Below, in pieces: positions 6,958 through 18,226 of a stretch of DNA of 36,638 nucleotides. How positions within the stretch are numbered: position 1 is the stretch's first letter; each line of letters starts with the position of its first letter. The notes beneath the pieces are model-generated. The model was not told the origin of the DNA. It made no database searches and saw only the letters and a list, made by a program, of their open reading frames with translations. The translations under genes and the position numbers were made by a program. The stretch is from Nitrospinota bacterium (GTDB lineage Bacteria; UBA8248). The stretch is taken from positions 1 to 36,638 of the forward strand of contig JAPOYD010000035.1 of assembly GCA_026706735.1 (NCBI GenBank). Reading direction: 5' to 3'.

Positions 6958-6972
6958 TAATGCAATATATTA
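6958..6972. promoter_or_regulatory. candidate LysR operator between the regulator and gltB
   Basis: TAAT-N7-ATTA is a 15-bp interrupted dyad of the size bound by LysR-type proteins. It lies about 12 bp upstream of the gltB -35 box. The assignment rests on symmetry and position only. Confidence 0.35.
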
Positions 6973-6983
6973 AAAATTTTAGT

Positions 6984-7012
6984 TTGTCTTATTTTTCAGG
7001 GTATGTTATGCT
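6984..7012 (+). promoter_or_regulatory. gltB promoter
   Basis: TTGTCT (6984-6989), 17-base spacer, then TATGCT (7007-7012) preceded by TGT, giving an extended -10. Transcription would start near 7019, leaving a leader of about 115 nt. Match to consensus is moderate, consistent with an activator-dependent promoter. Confidence 0.5.
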
Positions 7013-7133
7013 TGAAATCCGTTTCATGGAAATCATCATGCGATGTCCATAAGACGCACCCAGGAGTTCCTCGTGAAATGGGCAAGCGGGGAGTTTTCCT
7101 GGAACTTCTCTCAGAAAGAAAGCTGGTGAAGCA

Positions 7134-10100
7134 ATGAGAAAACCCTCACAAAAACAGGGTCTGTATGATCCTGCCTTTGAACACGACGCATGCGGGGTGG
7201 CCTTCGTCGTGGACATCAAGGGGCGCAAGTCCCACGACATCATCGAAAAATCCCTCACCATCCTCCGCAACCTCGCCCACCGGGGCGCGACGGGCTCTGA
7301 AATCAACACGGGCGATGGTGCGGGGGTTTTGATGCAGATCCCCGACAAATTCCTGCGCAAGGCCTGTGAAGCCGAAAAAATCAAAGTCCCGGCGGAGGGC
7401 CGCTACGGGGTGGGTTCGGTGTTTCTCCCAAAATCCCCCAGCCAGGCGAACGAATGCGAGCAGATATTCGAGTCTATCGTCTACGAGGAAGGCGCCGACG
7501 TTCTCGGCTGGAGACCGGTGCCGAACGATCTCTCCTCGCTCGGCTCCACGGCCCGCGAAGCCGCGCCGCAATTGCGCCAGTTATTCATCGGTGGATTCGA
7601 TGAATCCCTCGACTCCATGGGGATAGAACGCAGGCTCTACGTGATCAGAAAGCGCGTGGAGCACGCGATTCGCGAGTCGGACATCCGTGACAGGGACGAG
7701 TTCTTCATCCCCTCGCTATCCGCACGCACGCTGGTTTACAAGGGGATGCTGACCGCGAAACAACTTGAGAACGTATATCCCGATCTCAAGGATCCGGACA
7801 TGGAATCGGGCATGGTGTTGATTCACTCGCGATTTTCCACCAACACGTTTCCCTCCTGGCCCCTGGCGCACCCGTATCGCTACCTCGCCCACAATGGCGA
7901 GATAAACACCCTGCGAGGCAACATCAACTGGATGCGCGCCCGCGAAGCGCTGTGCGAATCCCCGCACCTGTCCGACCTGGAGAAAATCCTGCCCATCATC
8001 GTCGAGGGCGGTAGCGATTCGGCGATCTTCGACAACGTGCTGGAGTTCCTCTACATGGCCGGCCGGGAAATGGCCCACGCTGTGTTGATGATGATCCCCG
8101 AGCCTTGGGAAGGCCATGAATCCATGAGCGAGGAGCGGAAAGCATTCTACGAGTTCCACGCCAGCCTGATGGAGCCCTGGGACGGGCCCGCCTGCATCGC
8201 ATTCACGGACGGCTCGGTCATCGGCGCCGCATTGGACAGAAACGGCCTGCGGCCCGCGAGATATTACGTCACGCACGACGATCTGCTCGTCATGGCGTCC
8301 GAGGTGGGCGTTCTTGACATCCCGCCAGAGAACGTGAAGATCAAGGAACGCCTCCATCCGGGGCGCATCCTGCTCGTGGACACCGAAGAGGGCCGCATCG
8401 TCGATGACGAGGAGATCAAATCGCGCTATGCGTCAGAACATCCATACCGCGAATGGCTGGACGCGCATCTGCTGCATCTCGACAAGCTGCCCGACGCTCC
8501 GCAGCTTCCCGAATCAGATCACCAGAACATTCTCGAAAGACAAAAGGTCTTCGGTTACACGCAGGAGGACCTGCGGTTTTTCATCGGCCCGATGGTGAAC
8601 CAGAAAAACGACCCCACGGGCTCGATGGGCAACGACGCCGCGCTCGCTGTTCTCTCGAACCGCCCGCGTATTCTCTACGATTACTTCAAACAACTCTTCG
8701 CCCAGGTGACGAACCCGCCCATCGACGCCATACGCGAAGAAATTATTACGCAGATATCGGCCACCATCGGGCCGGAGAAGAACCTGCTTGCCCCCGAGCC
8801 GGATTCCTGCCAGCAGGTGAGGCTCGACTCCCCCATCCTCAGCAACGAGGATTTCTACAAGCTAGCCCACATCCGGCAGCCGGGCCTGAAAGCCGTCACG
8901 CTGCCCATTCTCTTCCGGGCCGAGGACGGTCCGGCCGGCCTCAGGCAGGCGATGGACGATCTTTGCAGAAAAGCCAGCCGTGCCATCGAACAGGGCTACA
9001 GCTTTATCATCTTATCGGATCGCGGCGTTTCCAGGGATTACGCCCCCATCCCTGCGCTTCTGGCTACCGCCGGCGTCCATCACCATCTGGTACGGGAAGG
9101 AACGCGGACGCGCGTCGGGCTTCTCCTCGAAACGGGCGAAGCGCGCCAGGTGCATCACATGTGCCTGCTGCTCGGCTTCGGCGCCGAGGCCGTCAACCCG
9201 TATCTTGTCTTCGAGACCATCGACGACATGATAAGAAACGGGCTTCTCGAGAACATCGAGCCCGACGCGGCCAGAAAGAACTATATCACCGCGCTCAACA
9301 AGGGCATCCTCAAGGTGATGTCGAAGATGGGCATCTCCACCATCCAGTCGTATCGCGGTGCGCAGATATTCGAGGCCATCGGTTTGAAGCGGGACTTCGT
9401 GAAGAAGTACTTCACGTGGACGGCCTCGCGCATCGGCGGAATCGGCATCGATGTCGTGGCCGAGGAGACCCTGAAGCGACTCAGAAACGCCTTCCCCGAG
9501 AGGCCCGTGGGCTCCCAGGAACTCGAAGGCGGCGGAGACATCCAGTGGCGCAGGGACGGGGAATTCCACCTGTTCAACCCCGAGACCGTTTTCAAGCTCC
9601 AGCACTCCACGATGTCGGGGCGCTATGAGATTTTCAAGGAATACACCGACAAGGTAGACAACCAGAACAAGCACCTGGCCACGCTGCGCGGTCTCTTGGA
9701 TTTCCGGTGGGCGGAGACGCCTGTTCCTATCGAGGAGGTGGAGCCGGTCGAGGAGATCATGAAGCGCTTCAGCACGGGCGGCATGTCTTACGGCGCCTTG
9801 AGCTCGGAAGCCCATGAGGCCCTGGCCATTGCGTTAAACCGCATCGGCGGCAAGTCCAACTCGGGCGAAGGCGGGGAAGACGCGAACCGCTACACGCCCG
9901 ATGAGAACGGCGATTTCAGACGAAGCGCGGTCCACCAGGTGGCGTCGGGACGCTTTGGGGTGACGAGCGAGTATCTGGTCAACTGCACGGATCTGCAGAT
10001 CAAGATGGCCCAGGGCGCCAAGCCCGGAGAGGGGGGCCAGCTACCCGGCTACAAGGTCTACCCGTGGATAGCCAAGACGAGGCACTCCACCCCCGGGGTG

Positions 10101-11690
10101 GGTCTTATTTCACCGCCGCCACACCACGACATCTACTCGATCGAGGATCTGGCGCAGCTGATCTACGACCTCAAGAACTCGAATCCGCAGGCGGACGTGC
10201 ACGTGAAGCTCGTCTCCGAAGTCGGCGTCGGCACCGTGGCGGCGGGCGTCTCGAAAGCCCATGCCGACACCATCCTCATCTCGGGCCACGACGGCGGAAC
10301 GGGCGCCTCCCCTATCACGAGCATCCTGCACGCGGGCACGCCCTGGGAGCTGGGACTGGCCGAAACACAGCAGGTGCTCGTGCTCAACAGGCTGCGCGAC
10401 CGGGTGGCCGTCCAGGTGGACGGGCAGATGAAGACCGGGCGCGACGTGATCGTGGGCGCCCTTCTGGGGGCGGATGAATACGGATTTTCGACCGCGCCGC
10501 TCGTGGTGATGGGCTGCATCATGATGCGCGTGTGCCATCTCAACACCTGTCCGGTCGGCGTCGCCTCCCAGGACCCGAAACTCAGGGAGAAATTCGACGG
10601 CAAGCCCGAGTTCGTGGAGAATTTCTTCCGCTTCGTCGCAGATGAGGTGCGCGAATACATGTCCAGGCTCGGCTTCCGTACAATGGAGGAAATGATCGGG
10701 CACGTGGACAGACTCGACACCAAAAAGGCGGTGAACCACTGGAAGGCGAAGGGCCTTGATTTCTCGGCCATCCTCCATAAGCCCGACGTCGGCCCCGACG
10801 CAGCGATCCACCAAACCACCAAGCAGGACCACGGACTCGAGCGCTCGCTCGACATGCGGGAGTTACTGCCCCGGTGCAAGGAGGCGATTGAGAACAAAAC
10901 GCCGGTCGCCTTCGAACTGCCCATCCGCAATACCCACAGGACGGTGGGCACGATCACGGGTTCCGAGATAACGCGCAGACACGGCGGAGAGGGCCTGCCG
11001 GAAGACACCATCCGCATCCATTTCACCGGCTCGGCCGGGCAGAGCTTCGGCGCCTTCATCCCCAAGGGAATGACCCTCTCTCTCGAAGGCGACGCCAACG
11101 ACTATATGGGCAAGGGGCTATCGGGCGGAAAGCTCATCGCCTATCCCCCGAAGGGGGCGGGTTTTGCACCCGAGGAGAACATCATCACCGGAAACGTGGC
11201 GCTCTTCGGGGCCACCTCGGGCGAGGCGTATTTCCGGGGCGTAGCCGGCGAGCGGTTCTGCGTGAGAAACAGCGGCGCGCACACGGTAGTGGAGGGCGTG
11301 GGAGACCACGGGTGTGAGTACATGACGGGCGGCCGCGTCGTCATCCTCGGCAAGACAGGCAGGAACTTCGCCGCCGGCATGTCGGGAGGCGTCGCCTACG
11401 TGCTCGATGAGTCGGGCGATTTCGCCAGGCTCTGCAACATGGAGATGGTGGATATCGAGCCACTCCAGGCGCCCGACGACGTCGAGGAAGTGAAAGACCT
11501 CATCAAGAAACACGTCGAATATACCGACAGCGCACGGGCCAGAGAGATTCTCGACGCGTGGGAGGCGCACCAGACCCGCTTCGCCAAGGTGATGCCCCGC
11601 GACTACAAGCGCGCGCTCTTGGCGATTGAAGAGGCGAAAGAAAAAGGTATCCCGTGGGAGGAAGCCGTGATGGAGGGAGCCCATGGGTAA
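7134..11690 (+). CDS. gltB: glutamate synthase (NADPH) large subunit
   Basis: A 1518-aa alpha subunit that converts 2-oxoglutarate and glutamine to two glutamates with electrons from the small subunit. After a 19-residue propeptide comes the Ntn-type glutaminase nucleophile Cys20 (DACGVAF). The central and FMN synthase domains follow. The 3Fe-4S cluster cysteines are visible in [16 protein letters not shown] at C1128, C1134 and C1139. The C-terminal glycine-rich beta-helix (GxxxGxxGG motifs such as GKGLSGGKL and TGGRVVILG) is complete. Length is as expected. The gene overlaps gltD by 8 bp, so the two subunits are translationally coupled. A LysR gene is divergent upstream. Confidence 0.98.
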   Translation: MRKPSQKQGLYDPAFEHDACGVAFVVDIKGRKSHDIIEKSLTILRNLAHRGATGSEINTGDGAGVLMQIPDKFLRKACEAEKIKVPAEGRYGVGSVFLPKSPSQANECEQIFESIVYEEGADVLGWRPVPNDLSSLGSTAREAAPQLRQLFIGGFDESLDSMGIERRLYVIRKRVEHAIRESDIRDRDEFFIPSLSARTLVYKGMLTAKQLENVYPDLKDPDMESGMVLIHSRFSTNTFPSWPLAHPYRYLAHNGEINTLRGNINWMRAREALCESPHLSDLEKILPIIVEGGSDSAIFDNVLEFLYMAGREMAHAVLMMIPEPWEGHESMSEERKAFYEFHASLMEPWDGPACIAFTDGSVIGAALDRNGLRPARYYVTHDDLLVMASEVGVLDIPPENVKIKERLHPGRILLVDTEEGRIVDDEEIKSRYASEHPYREWLDAHLLHLDKLPDAPQLPESDHQNILERQKVFGYTQEDLRFFIGPMVNQKNDPTGSMGNDAALAVLSNRPRILYDYFKQLFAQVTNPPIDAIREEIITQISATIGPEKNLLAPEPDSCQQVRLDSPILSNEDFYKLAHIRQPGLKAVTLPILFRAEDGPAGLRQAMDDLCRKASRAIEQGYSFIILSDRGVSRDYAPIPALLATAGVHHHLVREGTRTRVGLLLETGEARQVHHMCLLLGFGAEAVNPYLVFETIDDMIRNGLLENIEPDAARKNYITALNKGILKVMSKMGISTIQSYRGAQIFEAIGLKRDFVKKYFTWTASRIGGIGIDVVAEETLKRLRNAFPERPVGSQELEGGGDIQWRRDGEFHLFNPETVFKLQHSTMSGRYEIFKEYTDKVDNQNKHLATLRGLLDFRWAETPVPIEEVEPVEEIMKRFSTGGMSYGALSSEAHEALAIALNRIGGKSNSGEGGEDANRYTPDENGDFRRSAVHQVASGRFGVTSEYLVNCTDLQIKMAQGAKPGEGGQLPGYKVYPWIAKTRHSTPGVGLISPPPHHDIYSIEDLAQLIYDLKNSNPQADVHVKLVSEVGVGTVAAGVSKAHADTILISGHDGGTGASPITSILHAGTPWELGLAETQQVLVLNRLRDRVAVQVDGQMKTGRDVIVGALLGADEYGFSTAPLVVMGCIMMRVCHLNTCPVGVASQDPKLREKFDGKPEFVENFFRFVADEVREYMSRLGFRTMEEMIGHVDRLDTKKAVNHWKAKGLDFSAILHKPDVGPDAAIHQTTKQDHGLERSLDMRELLPRCKEAIENKTPVAFELPIRNTHRTVGTITGSEITRRHGGEGLPEDTIRIHFTGSAGQSFGAFIPKGMTLSLEGDANDYMGKGLSGGKLIAYPPKGAGFAPEENIITGNVALFGATSGEAYFRGVAGERFCVRNSGAHTVVEGVGDHGCEYMTGGRVVILGKTGRNFAAGMSGGVAYVLDESGDFARLCNMEMVDIEPLQAPDDVEEVKDLIKKHVEYTDSARAREILDAWEAHQTRFAKVMPRDYKRALLAIEEAKEKGIPWEEAVMEGAHG

Positions 11691-13134
11691 GCCGACGGGA
11701 TTTGTGGAATTCGGCAGGGAAGCGCCCAAGACGAGGCCCGTGGATGAGCGCGTCCATGACTGGGACGTGGTCTACCTCCCCACGCCGCACGAGACGCTAA
11801 AGCGCCAGGGCGCGCGGTGCATGGACTGCGGGATTCCCTTCTGCCATGAGGGATGCCCGCTGGGAAACCTGATTCCCGACTGGAACGATCTTGTCTACCG
11901 GGATTTGTGGAAAGACGCCATCGACAGGCTTCACGCGACGAACAATTTCCCCGAGTTCACCGGCTGGCTCTGTCCGGCGCCGTGCGAGGATTCCTGCGTT
12001 CTCACGATCAACGACTCTCCGGTCACGATCAAGGAGATCGAAAAATCCGTCATCGAGCACGCCTTCGAGCAGGGCTGGGTGAAGGCGACTCCTCCTGCGG
12101 TGCGCACCGGCAAGAAAGTCGCCGTCGTGGGTTCGGGGCCGGCGGGTCTGGCTGCGGCCCAGCAGCTCAACTGGGCGGGGCACGACGTCACCGTGTTCGA
12201 GCGCGACGACAAGCTCGGCGGGCTCATGCGCTACGGAATACCCGACTTCAAGATGGACAAGACCTACATCGACCGCCGCACGAAGCAGATGGAAGAAGAA
12301 GGGGTCGAGTTCCGCGTGAATGCGAACGTGGGCGTCGACCCCAAGGTCTCCGAGTTACAGGAAGAATTCGACGCCATCGTGCTGGCCGCAGGCGCTCTGC
12401 TGCACAGAGATCTGCAGATTCCGGGCCGAGATGTGGACGGCATCCACTTCGGCATGCGCTATCTCACCATGCAGAACCGGAGGCTCGCGGGCGAGGACAT
12501 ACCGGATGATGAGTTCATCACCGCGAAGGACAAGCACGTGGTCGTCATTGGCGGCGGCGATACGGGGGCGGACTGCGTGGGCACGGCGCACAGGCAGGGG
12601 GCGAAATCCGTGCGGCAGTTCCAGTACCACCCGCGCCCCCCGGACGAGCGGGACCCGCTGAACGATCCCTGGCCGAACTACGCGAACATCTTTCGCACAG
12701 CGCCCATGTACGAAGAGGGCGGGGAGCGCATCTTCCAGATTCAGACCCGCCGGTTCCTGGGCGAAAACGGCCGCGTCAGAAAAATCGACACCGTAAAGGT
12801 GAACGAATCCCACGACGAGAATGGAGGAATCGTCTTCACCGAGATTCCGGGCACGGAAGAGGAAATCGACGCGGACCTCGTTCCACTGGCGATCGGCTTC
12901 CAGGGGCCCGACTGCCACCCGCTGCTCGATGAACTGGCGCTCGAGCGCACCGGGCGCGGCGCGGTGAGCCGCGATGAAAGGTGGATGACCAGCGCGCCGG
13001 GCGTCTTCGTGGCGGGCGACATGATGCGCGGCGCATCCCTGGTGGTATGGGCGATTGCGGACGGCCGCTCCTGCGCCCGCGCCGTGGATGAATACCTGAT
13101 GGGAGAATCCCACCTGCCCGCTCCGCTGGACTAG
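11683..13134 (+). CDS. gltD: glutamate synthase (NADPH) small subunit
   Basis: A 483-aa beta subunit carrying FAD and an NADPH site; it passes electrons to the GltB FMN through 4Fe-4S clusters. The N-terminal cluster cysteines are C46, C49, C54 and C58 ([13 protein letters not shown]), with C97, C101 and C105 (CPAPCEDSC). The first Rossmann motif is GSGPAG at 150-155 (FAD) and the second is GGGDTG near 290 (NADPH). The C-terminal [19 protein letters not shown] is the conserved FAD-binding end. The start lies inside the gltB 3' end and a strong terminator follows, so the operon is gltBD only. Confidence 0.98.
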   Translation: MGKPTGFVEFGREAPKTRPVDERVHDWDVVYLPTPHETLKRQGARCMDCGIPFCHEGCPLGNLIPDWNDLVYRDLWKDAIDRLHATNNFPEFTGWLCPAPCEDSCVLTINDSPVTIKEIEKSVIEHAFEQGWVKATPPAVRTGKKVAVVGSGPAGLAAAQQLNWAGHDVTVFERDDKLGGLMRYGIPDFKMDKTYIDRRTKQMEEEGVEFRVNANVGVDPKVSELQEEFDAIVLAAGALLHRDLQIPGRDVDGIHFGMRYLTMQNRRLAGEDIPDDEFITAKDKHVVVIGGGDTGADCVGTAHRQGAKSVRQFQYHPRPPDERDPLNDPWPNYANIFRTAPMYEEGGERIFQIQTRRFLGENGRVRKIDTVKVNESHDENGGIVFTEIPGTEEEIDADLVPLAIGFQGPDCHPLLDELALERTGRGAVSRDERWMTSAPGVFVAGDMMRGASLVVWAIADGRSCARAVDEYLMGESHLPAPLD

Positions 13135-13167
13135 GGGGCACAGACGACTTCAGGCAGGCTCTTCACG

Positions 13168-13210
13168 CAACGAACCCGGCAAGGATGCGCTTTGCCGGGT
13201 TCGTTGTTTT
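13168..13210 (+). terminator. gltBD terminator
   Basis: A 15-bp perfect stem (CAACGAACCCGGCAA / TTGCCGGGTTCGTTG) with a 9-base loop, followed by TTTT. It lies 34 bp after gltD and separates it from the convergent metallophosphatase gene. Confidence 0.92.
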
Positions 13211-13235
13211 ACCGCTTTGCTGCTACAGAAACGCC

Positions 13236-14240
13236 CTAGTTCGCCAGCGCCTTGTTCATAACCGGGAGAATCGCGAAGACCCCCGACGTGCCGGTGTCCA
13301 CCATTACCTTGACGGCATGCATCTGCTTGGCGCCGAAGACCTGAAGCGCGAGCACGTTCGGCGCTTTCTTCGGGAGCGGACGCGTGATCTGGTATTTGTG
13401 GCTGTCGCCGTAGATCAGCAGGACCGGCTTTTTGAACGCGGCGGCTTTCTTGATCAGCGCGTCCCCGAACCGCTTGAAGCCCGACGCGCCCGAGAACGCC
13501 TCTTTTTTCGCTCTGAAAAACCCTGGCTTGAACATATCGGCGTGAATCGCGAGCACGAGCGCCCTGGCCTTGGCGGCGATGGCCTTCTCGAAGCCCGCGT
13601 TCAGCCAGGCGACGTTCGCCCTATCACGCCCGAAGAACTCCGCGATGGCGCGCCTGTCGCGCACCTCGAAGTTGTTGTTGGAGCCGACCACGTGCGCCGC
13701 CACGAAATGGACGCCCTCTTTCACGAACCGCGCGTTCTCGGGATAACCGGCGTATTCCTTCATCAGGTCGCTCTGGCGCTCGAGCTTCATGGGAGCCTTG
13801 CCGAGCGAACGCGGGCCGTGGGAATAGTAGTGTTTCCGCAAGAAGGCGAGTCTCTCGATGGGGTCGAAGCGGCCGGCAGTCCAGCGGTGGCAGTCCGTCC
13901 ATTCGTTGTCGCCGGGCGTGTAGACGAGCGGGGCGTCGAAGGAGTTCATGAACGCGAGTTGATCGAGCAGCATCTTGTCCGAGCACGGGGTGGAGCCCGA
14001 TTTCGTGTCCCCGACATGGATCGTGAAGGCGGGGTTCAGCGCGTTCACCTGGCCGATGAGCGCCTTGAACGGCGGGTAGACCTTCGCGGGCTTGCCATAG
14101 GGCATGTCGCCGAGCGCCACAAAGGTGAAAGGTTTGTCGGCCGAGGCGGCGCCCGCCGTCAGCGCGAGCAGCGCCACCGCACCGAGCAGCGCGCCCAAGC
14201 ATTTGTGCAGGAATGAAGCGAAATTTTTCATCGAGTCCAT
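13236..14240 (-). CDS. exported calcineurin-like metallophosphatase
   Basis: A 334-aa secreted phosphoesterase. A signal peptide (basic MDSMKNFASFLHK, hydrophobic core, AASA near residue 34) precedes the domain. Two-metal motifs are visible: GDMPYG (D45), VGDTKSG (D78), GDNEW (110-114, in place of GNHD), HADMF and the C-terminal GDSHKY replacing GHxH. The D-for-H change in the last motif and E in GDNE are typical of a bacterial subgroup whose substrate is unknown. I chose the ATG at 14240, nine bases after AGGAG; the ATG at 14249 abuts the ribosome site. It is transcribed alone, convergent with gltD. Confidence 0.85.
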   Translation of the reverse strand: MDSMKNFASFLHKCLGALLGAVALLALTAGAASADKPFTFVALGDMPYGKPAKVYPPFKALIGQVNALNPAFTIHVGDTKSGSTPCSDKMLLDQLAFMNSFDAPLVYTPGDNEWTDCHRWTAGRFDPIERLAFLRKHYYSHGPRSLGKAPMKLERQSDLMKEYAGYPENARFVKEGVHFVAAHVVGSNNNFEVRDRRAIAEFFGRDRANVAWLNAGFEKAIAAKARALVLAIHADMFKPGFFRAKKEAFSGASGFKRFGDALIKKAAAFKKPVLLIYGDSHKYQITRPLPKKAPNVLALQVFGAKQMHAVKVMVDTGTSGVFAILPVMNKALAN

Positions 14241-14482
14241 CCCATCCATCTCCTATGGATTGCAAGAAAGATTAGCATCTTTCGATACGAAAAAAGGCGC
14301 CCCCAACAACTGGAGAAAACATCCATTTCGAGGCTGGATTTACCTCTCGCAGCCCACTACAGGATGGAATATAGAGAAAATTTTCAGGGGAGGTGTTACA
14401 AACAGGTGGCGATTCCGTGTTTTTTTTCATAAATCGAGACAGGATGGACCGCGTCTGCGCTTGAGCGGCACGTCGGGAAAGC
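14241..14482. other. intergenic region without recognised content
   Basis: A relatively AT-rich 242-bp space between metF and the metallophosphatase gene. It should hold the leftward promoter of the phosphatase, but I could not pick convincing boxes. I see no ORF, repeat or RNA gene. Confidence 0.5.
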
Positions 14483-15361
14483 CTACCTGCGCCAGTCCAG
14501 CCTGTCCGCGATGCGCAGGATGATGTCCGCCCGGTTGAGCGCGTAGACGTGAAAATGTTTGACGCCCATCGCCATCAGCTCCTCAATCTGGGCCGCCGCC
14601 AGATCGGCCGCGCTTTCCTGAAAGGCCTCGGGGTCGTTCTCGTAGGGCGCTAACGCATCGACGACGCTTTTCGGCACGCTCGCCCCGCATTTTTTTGCAA
14701 AACGCTGGACCTGGCCCAGGTCGCGCACGGGCAGAATGCCGGGCGCCAGGGGTATCGCGACACCCCGACTCGCCATCTGCTCCATGAACCGCTCCCAGAC
14801 GTGCGCTTCGAAGAAGAACTGCGAAGCCGCGTAGTCGGCCCCTTCCTCGACCTTGCTGACGAAGTGATCCATGTCCGCGTTCTTGTCGGGCGTTTCGGGG
14901 TGGCCCTCGGGGTAGCAGGCCACGCCGATGGAGTGGAACCCGCCCAGGTTACAGAGCCAGCGCACGAGATCGGCGGCGTAGCGGAACCCGCCGGAGGCGG
15001 CTTCTTCGCGCGTCATGCCTTCCGGGATATCTCCACGAAGCGCGAGGATGTCGCGCACACCGTTATCCTGATAGATGGTCATCAGGCGCGAGATTTCCGC
15101 CTCGTTCGCGCCCACGCAGGTGAAGTGCGCCACGACGCGGTCCGGATAGCGGCGCGACAACTCAAGCACCAACTCGAGCGTGCCCTCCTGCGTGGAACCG
15201 CCCGCCCCGTAGGTCACCGAGGTGAAGGCGACGTCCATCTCGTCCTGAATCGCCACCACCTCGCGCAGGGCGCGCTCCACCGCCTTGCGCCCCTTGGGCG
15301 GATAGAGCTCGATGGAAACGCTGATATCCTTAGCGGTGATGCTTTCGATGATGGCGGACAA
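14483..15361 (-). CDS. metF: methylenetetrahydrofolate reductase
   Basis: A 292-aa FAD enzyme that reduces 5,10-methylene-THF to 5-methyl-THF for methionine synthesis. The catalytic Glu is in SIELYPPK (E18). Other family motifs are SVTYGAGGST, LRGDIPEG, GVACYPEGHPE, SQFFFEAHVWERFM and the C-terminal HFHVYALNRAD. Length fits the bacterial TIM-barrel form. The start is a TTG at 15361 with AAAGGGG eight bases upstream. It is preceded on the same strand by peroxiredoxin, but the terminator at 15415-15451 lies between them, so metF is likely expressed separately. No SAM riboswitch is evident upstream. Confidence 0.96.
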   Translation of the reverse strand: MSAIIESITAKDISVSIELYPPKGRKAVERALREVVAIQDEMDVAFTSVTYGAGGSTQEGTLELVLELSRRYPDRVVAHFTCVGANEAEISRLMTIYQDNGVRDILALRGDIPEGMTREEAASGGFRYAADLVRWLCNLGGFHSIGVACYPEGHPETPDKNADMDHFVSKVEEGADYAASQFFFEAHVWERFMEQMASRGVAIPLAPGILPVRDLGQVQRFAKKCGASVPKSVVDALAPYENDPEAFQESAADLAAAQIEELMAMGVKHFHVYALNRADIILRIADRLDWRR

Positions 15362-15414
15362 CCCGTTTACCCCTTTCTGACCCCTTCATCCGGACGCCGG
15401 GAGAATGAGAAACA

Positions 15415-15451
15415 CAAAAAAACGGGCGCGGGGCTTGCCCACCCCGCGCCC
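15415..15451 (-). terminator. terminator of the sod-peroxiredoxin operon
   Basis: On the minus strand GGGCGCGGGG pairs with CCCCGCGCCC (10 bp) and is followed by GTTTTTTTG. It lies 26 bp beyond the peroxiredoxin stop. Confidence 0.92.
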
Positions 15452-15476
15452 TCGAACACGATATCCTAAAACCAGC

Positions 15477-15941
15477 CTAGCCCAGACCCTCGATTGCCGC
15501 GAAGAGCTTATCGTCGTCGGGCTTCTCGGGCGGCGCCGCCGTTTCTTCCATGTAGGCGACGTTCCCGTCCTTGTTGACGAGAATCACCGCGCGGTTGCTG
15601 AAGCCCTTATCGTTCAGCAGGCCGTAGGCCGCGCACGTCCCCTTGCCGAAGAAATCGCTCAGCAGCGGGAATTCGATGCCGTATTGCTCCGCCCAGGCGG
15701 TGTGCGCGAACGGGCTGTCCACGCTGATGCCGATGACCTCGCAGTCGGCATTGTCGAATCTTGCCTTCTCCTGCTGGTAGGCGGGCAACTGCTCGCTGCA
15801 CACACCGGAGAAGTCGAACGGATAGAAGCAAAGCAGGACGTTCTTCTTTCCGCGGTAATCGCTCAACTTGATCGTATCGCCCTCGGCGAGGGTTCTCGGC
15901 AGCTCGAAGTCGGGAGCCGCGTCACCTACGTTCAAAGCCAT
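15477..15941 (-). CDS. peroxiredoxin (AhpC/TSA family, AhpE/BCP-like)
   Basis: A 154-aa thiol peroxidase that reduces hydrogen peroxide or organic peroxides. The peroxidatic Cys48 lies in [14 protein letters not shown], the PxxxS/TxxC active site with Ser in place of Thr. The thioredoxin fold is complete ([33 protein letters not shown]). Additional cysteines at C38, C67 and about C103 leave open whether a resolving Cys is used. It starts 12 bases after the superoxide dismutase stop with GGAGGG upstream, so the two form an oxidative-stress operon in which SOD produces the peroxide that this protein removes. Confidence 0.93.
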   Translation of the reverse strand: MALNVGDAAPDFELPRTLAEGDTIKLSDYRGKKNVLLCFYPFDFSGVCSEQLPAYQQEKARFDNADCEVIGISVDSPFAHTAWAEQYGIEFPLLSDFFGKGTCAAYGLLNDKGFSNRAVILVNKDGNVAYMEETAAPPEKPDDDKLFAAIEGLG

Positions 15942-15953
15942 GGGAAAGCCCTC

Positions 15954-16541
<588 letters not shown>

Positions 16542-16781
16542 TTCGTTTTCTCCTTGATGGGAATGGAATGTTCCGATTCAGGTGATAACAATCAAACCAC
16601 CGAGGCCGCGGCCTCATGAATACTCAAATAACCGCAGGAAAAGCGATTTGAGACGCTGCGGATAAGTTTTCCGTTTAGTGTAAAATTGTATCTCTGCCCT
16701 GTTTCACAAGCGGGCGTATTCTACTTTCAGGGATTGGCCTGCGTCAAACCTCATCTTTGGCGAACAAAACCCGCTTTATGC

Positions 16782-17681
16782 CTATTCTGGCGGGTCCATC
16801 TTCTGAATCTGGTCGAAATCGCGGTAGAGGAGCGTCAAATCCTCCTCGATCATCCCGCGTTCGACGGCCTTCCTCAAGAACGAGAGCGTGTGCTCGGCGA
16901 GCTGGATGTCGGCGCCTCGCTTTCGCCCGATGCCCACTGCGAGGCCGACGTCTTTTTGGAGGTTGTAGATGCGGGCCTGCCCGTTCCACGTGCCCGAGAG
17001 GATGTTGTTCGGAAACCGGTGACGGCTCGCGTAGCTGTAGGCCGCCGATGCGTTGAAGACGTCGATCATATCCTCCACCCGCATCCCGAGGCGCTCGACC
17101 AGGCGCGCCCCCTCGCACGTCGCCAGGAAGGTCGTGTGGAGCACCATGTTGTGGATGAGCTTCATGGTGTGGCCCGAGCCCAGCGCGCCCAGATGGAATG
17201 TGTGATCCACGAAGGGTTTCAGGTATCGCCTCGTGCGCTTGAGGAGCGCCTCGTCTCCTCCGATGATGAGCGTGAGCTTGCCCTCCAGGATGTTGCCGGG
17301 CCCGCCGCTCATCCCGGCGTCGAGATAGCCCAGCCCCGCGCGCTCGGCGCGCCTGGCCAAGCGTTTCGTCTTCGCCGGGTCCGAAGTCGTGAGGTCGTAG
17401 ATGACGAGGCCTTTCCTCGGGTTTTTGAGCAGGCCGTCTTTCCCCCGGAAGCACGTCGCTATCTCACTTGAGGAGGGCACGACGAAGAAAACGACCGCGC
17501 AGGATTCGCCTATCTCACGCGGCGTGACAATAGTAACGCCCTCTGTGTCTTCAAACGGCCCCCGCCTTTCCTCTGATACGTCCCAGACCATCAAGGGCAT
17601 CTTCGCCCCGATAAACCTTTGCGCCACGGGATTGCCCATGCGGCCCAGGCCGATGACGCCCACGCAGTTTCTTTTCGCCAT
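16782..17681 (-). CDS. NAD(P)-dependent beta-hydroxyacid dehydrogenase (3-hydroxyisobutyrate dehydrogenase family)
   Basis: A 299-aa dehydrogenase. The N-terminal Rossmann motif is GVIGLGRMG (8-16); the substrate-binding segment is DAGMSGGPGNILEGKLT (120-136); the catalytic Lys is K173 in GSGHTMKLIHN. The C-terminal all-helical domain with NLQKDVGLA is complete. The family oxidises 3-hydroxyisobutyrate, tartronate semialdehyde and related acids, and the exact substrate cannot be read from the sequence. GAGGTG lies before the ATG. The gene stands alone, adjacent to tRNA-Thr. Confidence 0.9.
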   Translation of the reverse strand: MAKRNCVGVIGLGRMGNPVAQRFIGAKMPLMVWDVSEERRGPFEDTEGVTIVTPREIGESCAVVFFVVPSSSEIATCFRGKDGLLKNPRKGLVIYDLTTSDPAKTKRLARRAERAGLGYLDAGMSGGPGNILEGKLTLIIGGDEALLKRTRRYLKPFVDHTFHLGALGSGHTMKLIHNMVLHTTFLATCEGARLVERLGMRVEDMIDVFNASAAYSYASRHRFPNNILSGTWNGQARIYNLQKDVGLAVGIGRKRGADIQLAEHTLSFLRKAVERGMIEEDLTLLYRDFDQIQKMDPPE

Positions 17682-17719
17682 GAAACACCTCGGATGGAAT
17701 TATCGGAATTGGAATAAAT

Positions 17720-17796
17720 TGGAGCCGACGACCGGACTTGAACCGGTGACCTGCTGATTACGAATCAGCTGCTCTACCTGTCTGAGCTACGTCGGC
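17720..17796 (-). tRNA. tRNA-Thr (anticodon CGT), CCA encoded
   Basis: The minus-strand sequence folds as a cloverleaf: acceptor GCCGACG/CGTCGGC, D-stem GCTC/GAGC, anticodon stem GCTGA/TCAGC with loop TTCGTAA (anticodon CGT, reading ACG), 5-base variable loop, T-arm ACCGG TTCAAGT CCGGT. The discriminator is T followed by an encoded CCA. Confidence 0.95.
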
Positions 17797-17939
17797 TGGA
17801 AGGAGTTTGCAACCCTGATGAGGCTCGCGTTCCCCATGAGGGTGGTATTGAACACACCGCTCCCGCCTTCGTCAAGCCGAAAGCGGACCGTGAGGACTGA
17901 ATTCCGGGTTCAGCGCCGCCTGAGGTTTGTCAATCAGGC

Positions 17940-17968
17940 TTGACTTACGCGCCGACGCGTCGTAAATC
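17940..17968 (+). promoter_or_regulatory. candidate tRNA-Lys promoter
   Basis: TTGACT (17940-17945), a 17-base spacer, then TAAATC (17963-17968), placing the transcription start a few bases before the tRNA. The -35 is good and the -10 weak. Confidence 0.4.
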
Positions 17969-17980
17969 TCTTTTCTCTCT

Positions 17981-18053
<73 letters not shown>

Positions 18054-18100
18054 CTACAAATCACCCCGAATCCGTTCGGGTTTCATACGATTTTGACAGG

Positions 18101-18137
18101 AACGCCCGGTCGATGGCATGTGAAGCCGGGCGTTTTT
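18101..18137 (+). terminator. terminator downstream of tRNA-Lys
   Basis: AACGCCCGG pairs with CCGGGCGTT across a 16-base loop and runs into TTTTT. A weaker CCCGAA/TTCGGG hairpin lies just upstream at about 18064. Confidence 0.75.
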
Positions 18138-18226
18138 GCGGGCATGGTATCCGCCCGTAGAAGGCGAGGACGGTTCGAGTGCCTTTGAATCGCCCCGCTC
18201 CCGCATCACCACGATGGAGACCGAAG

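Noticed and set aside
18061-18137. TTGACA at 18093 as promoter of the catabolic cluster
   Set aside because: No acceptable -10 lies 16-18 bases downstream, and the position falls in a terminator hairpin.
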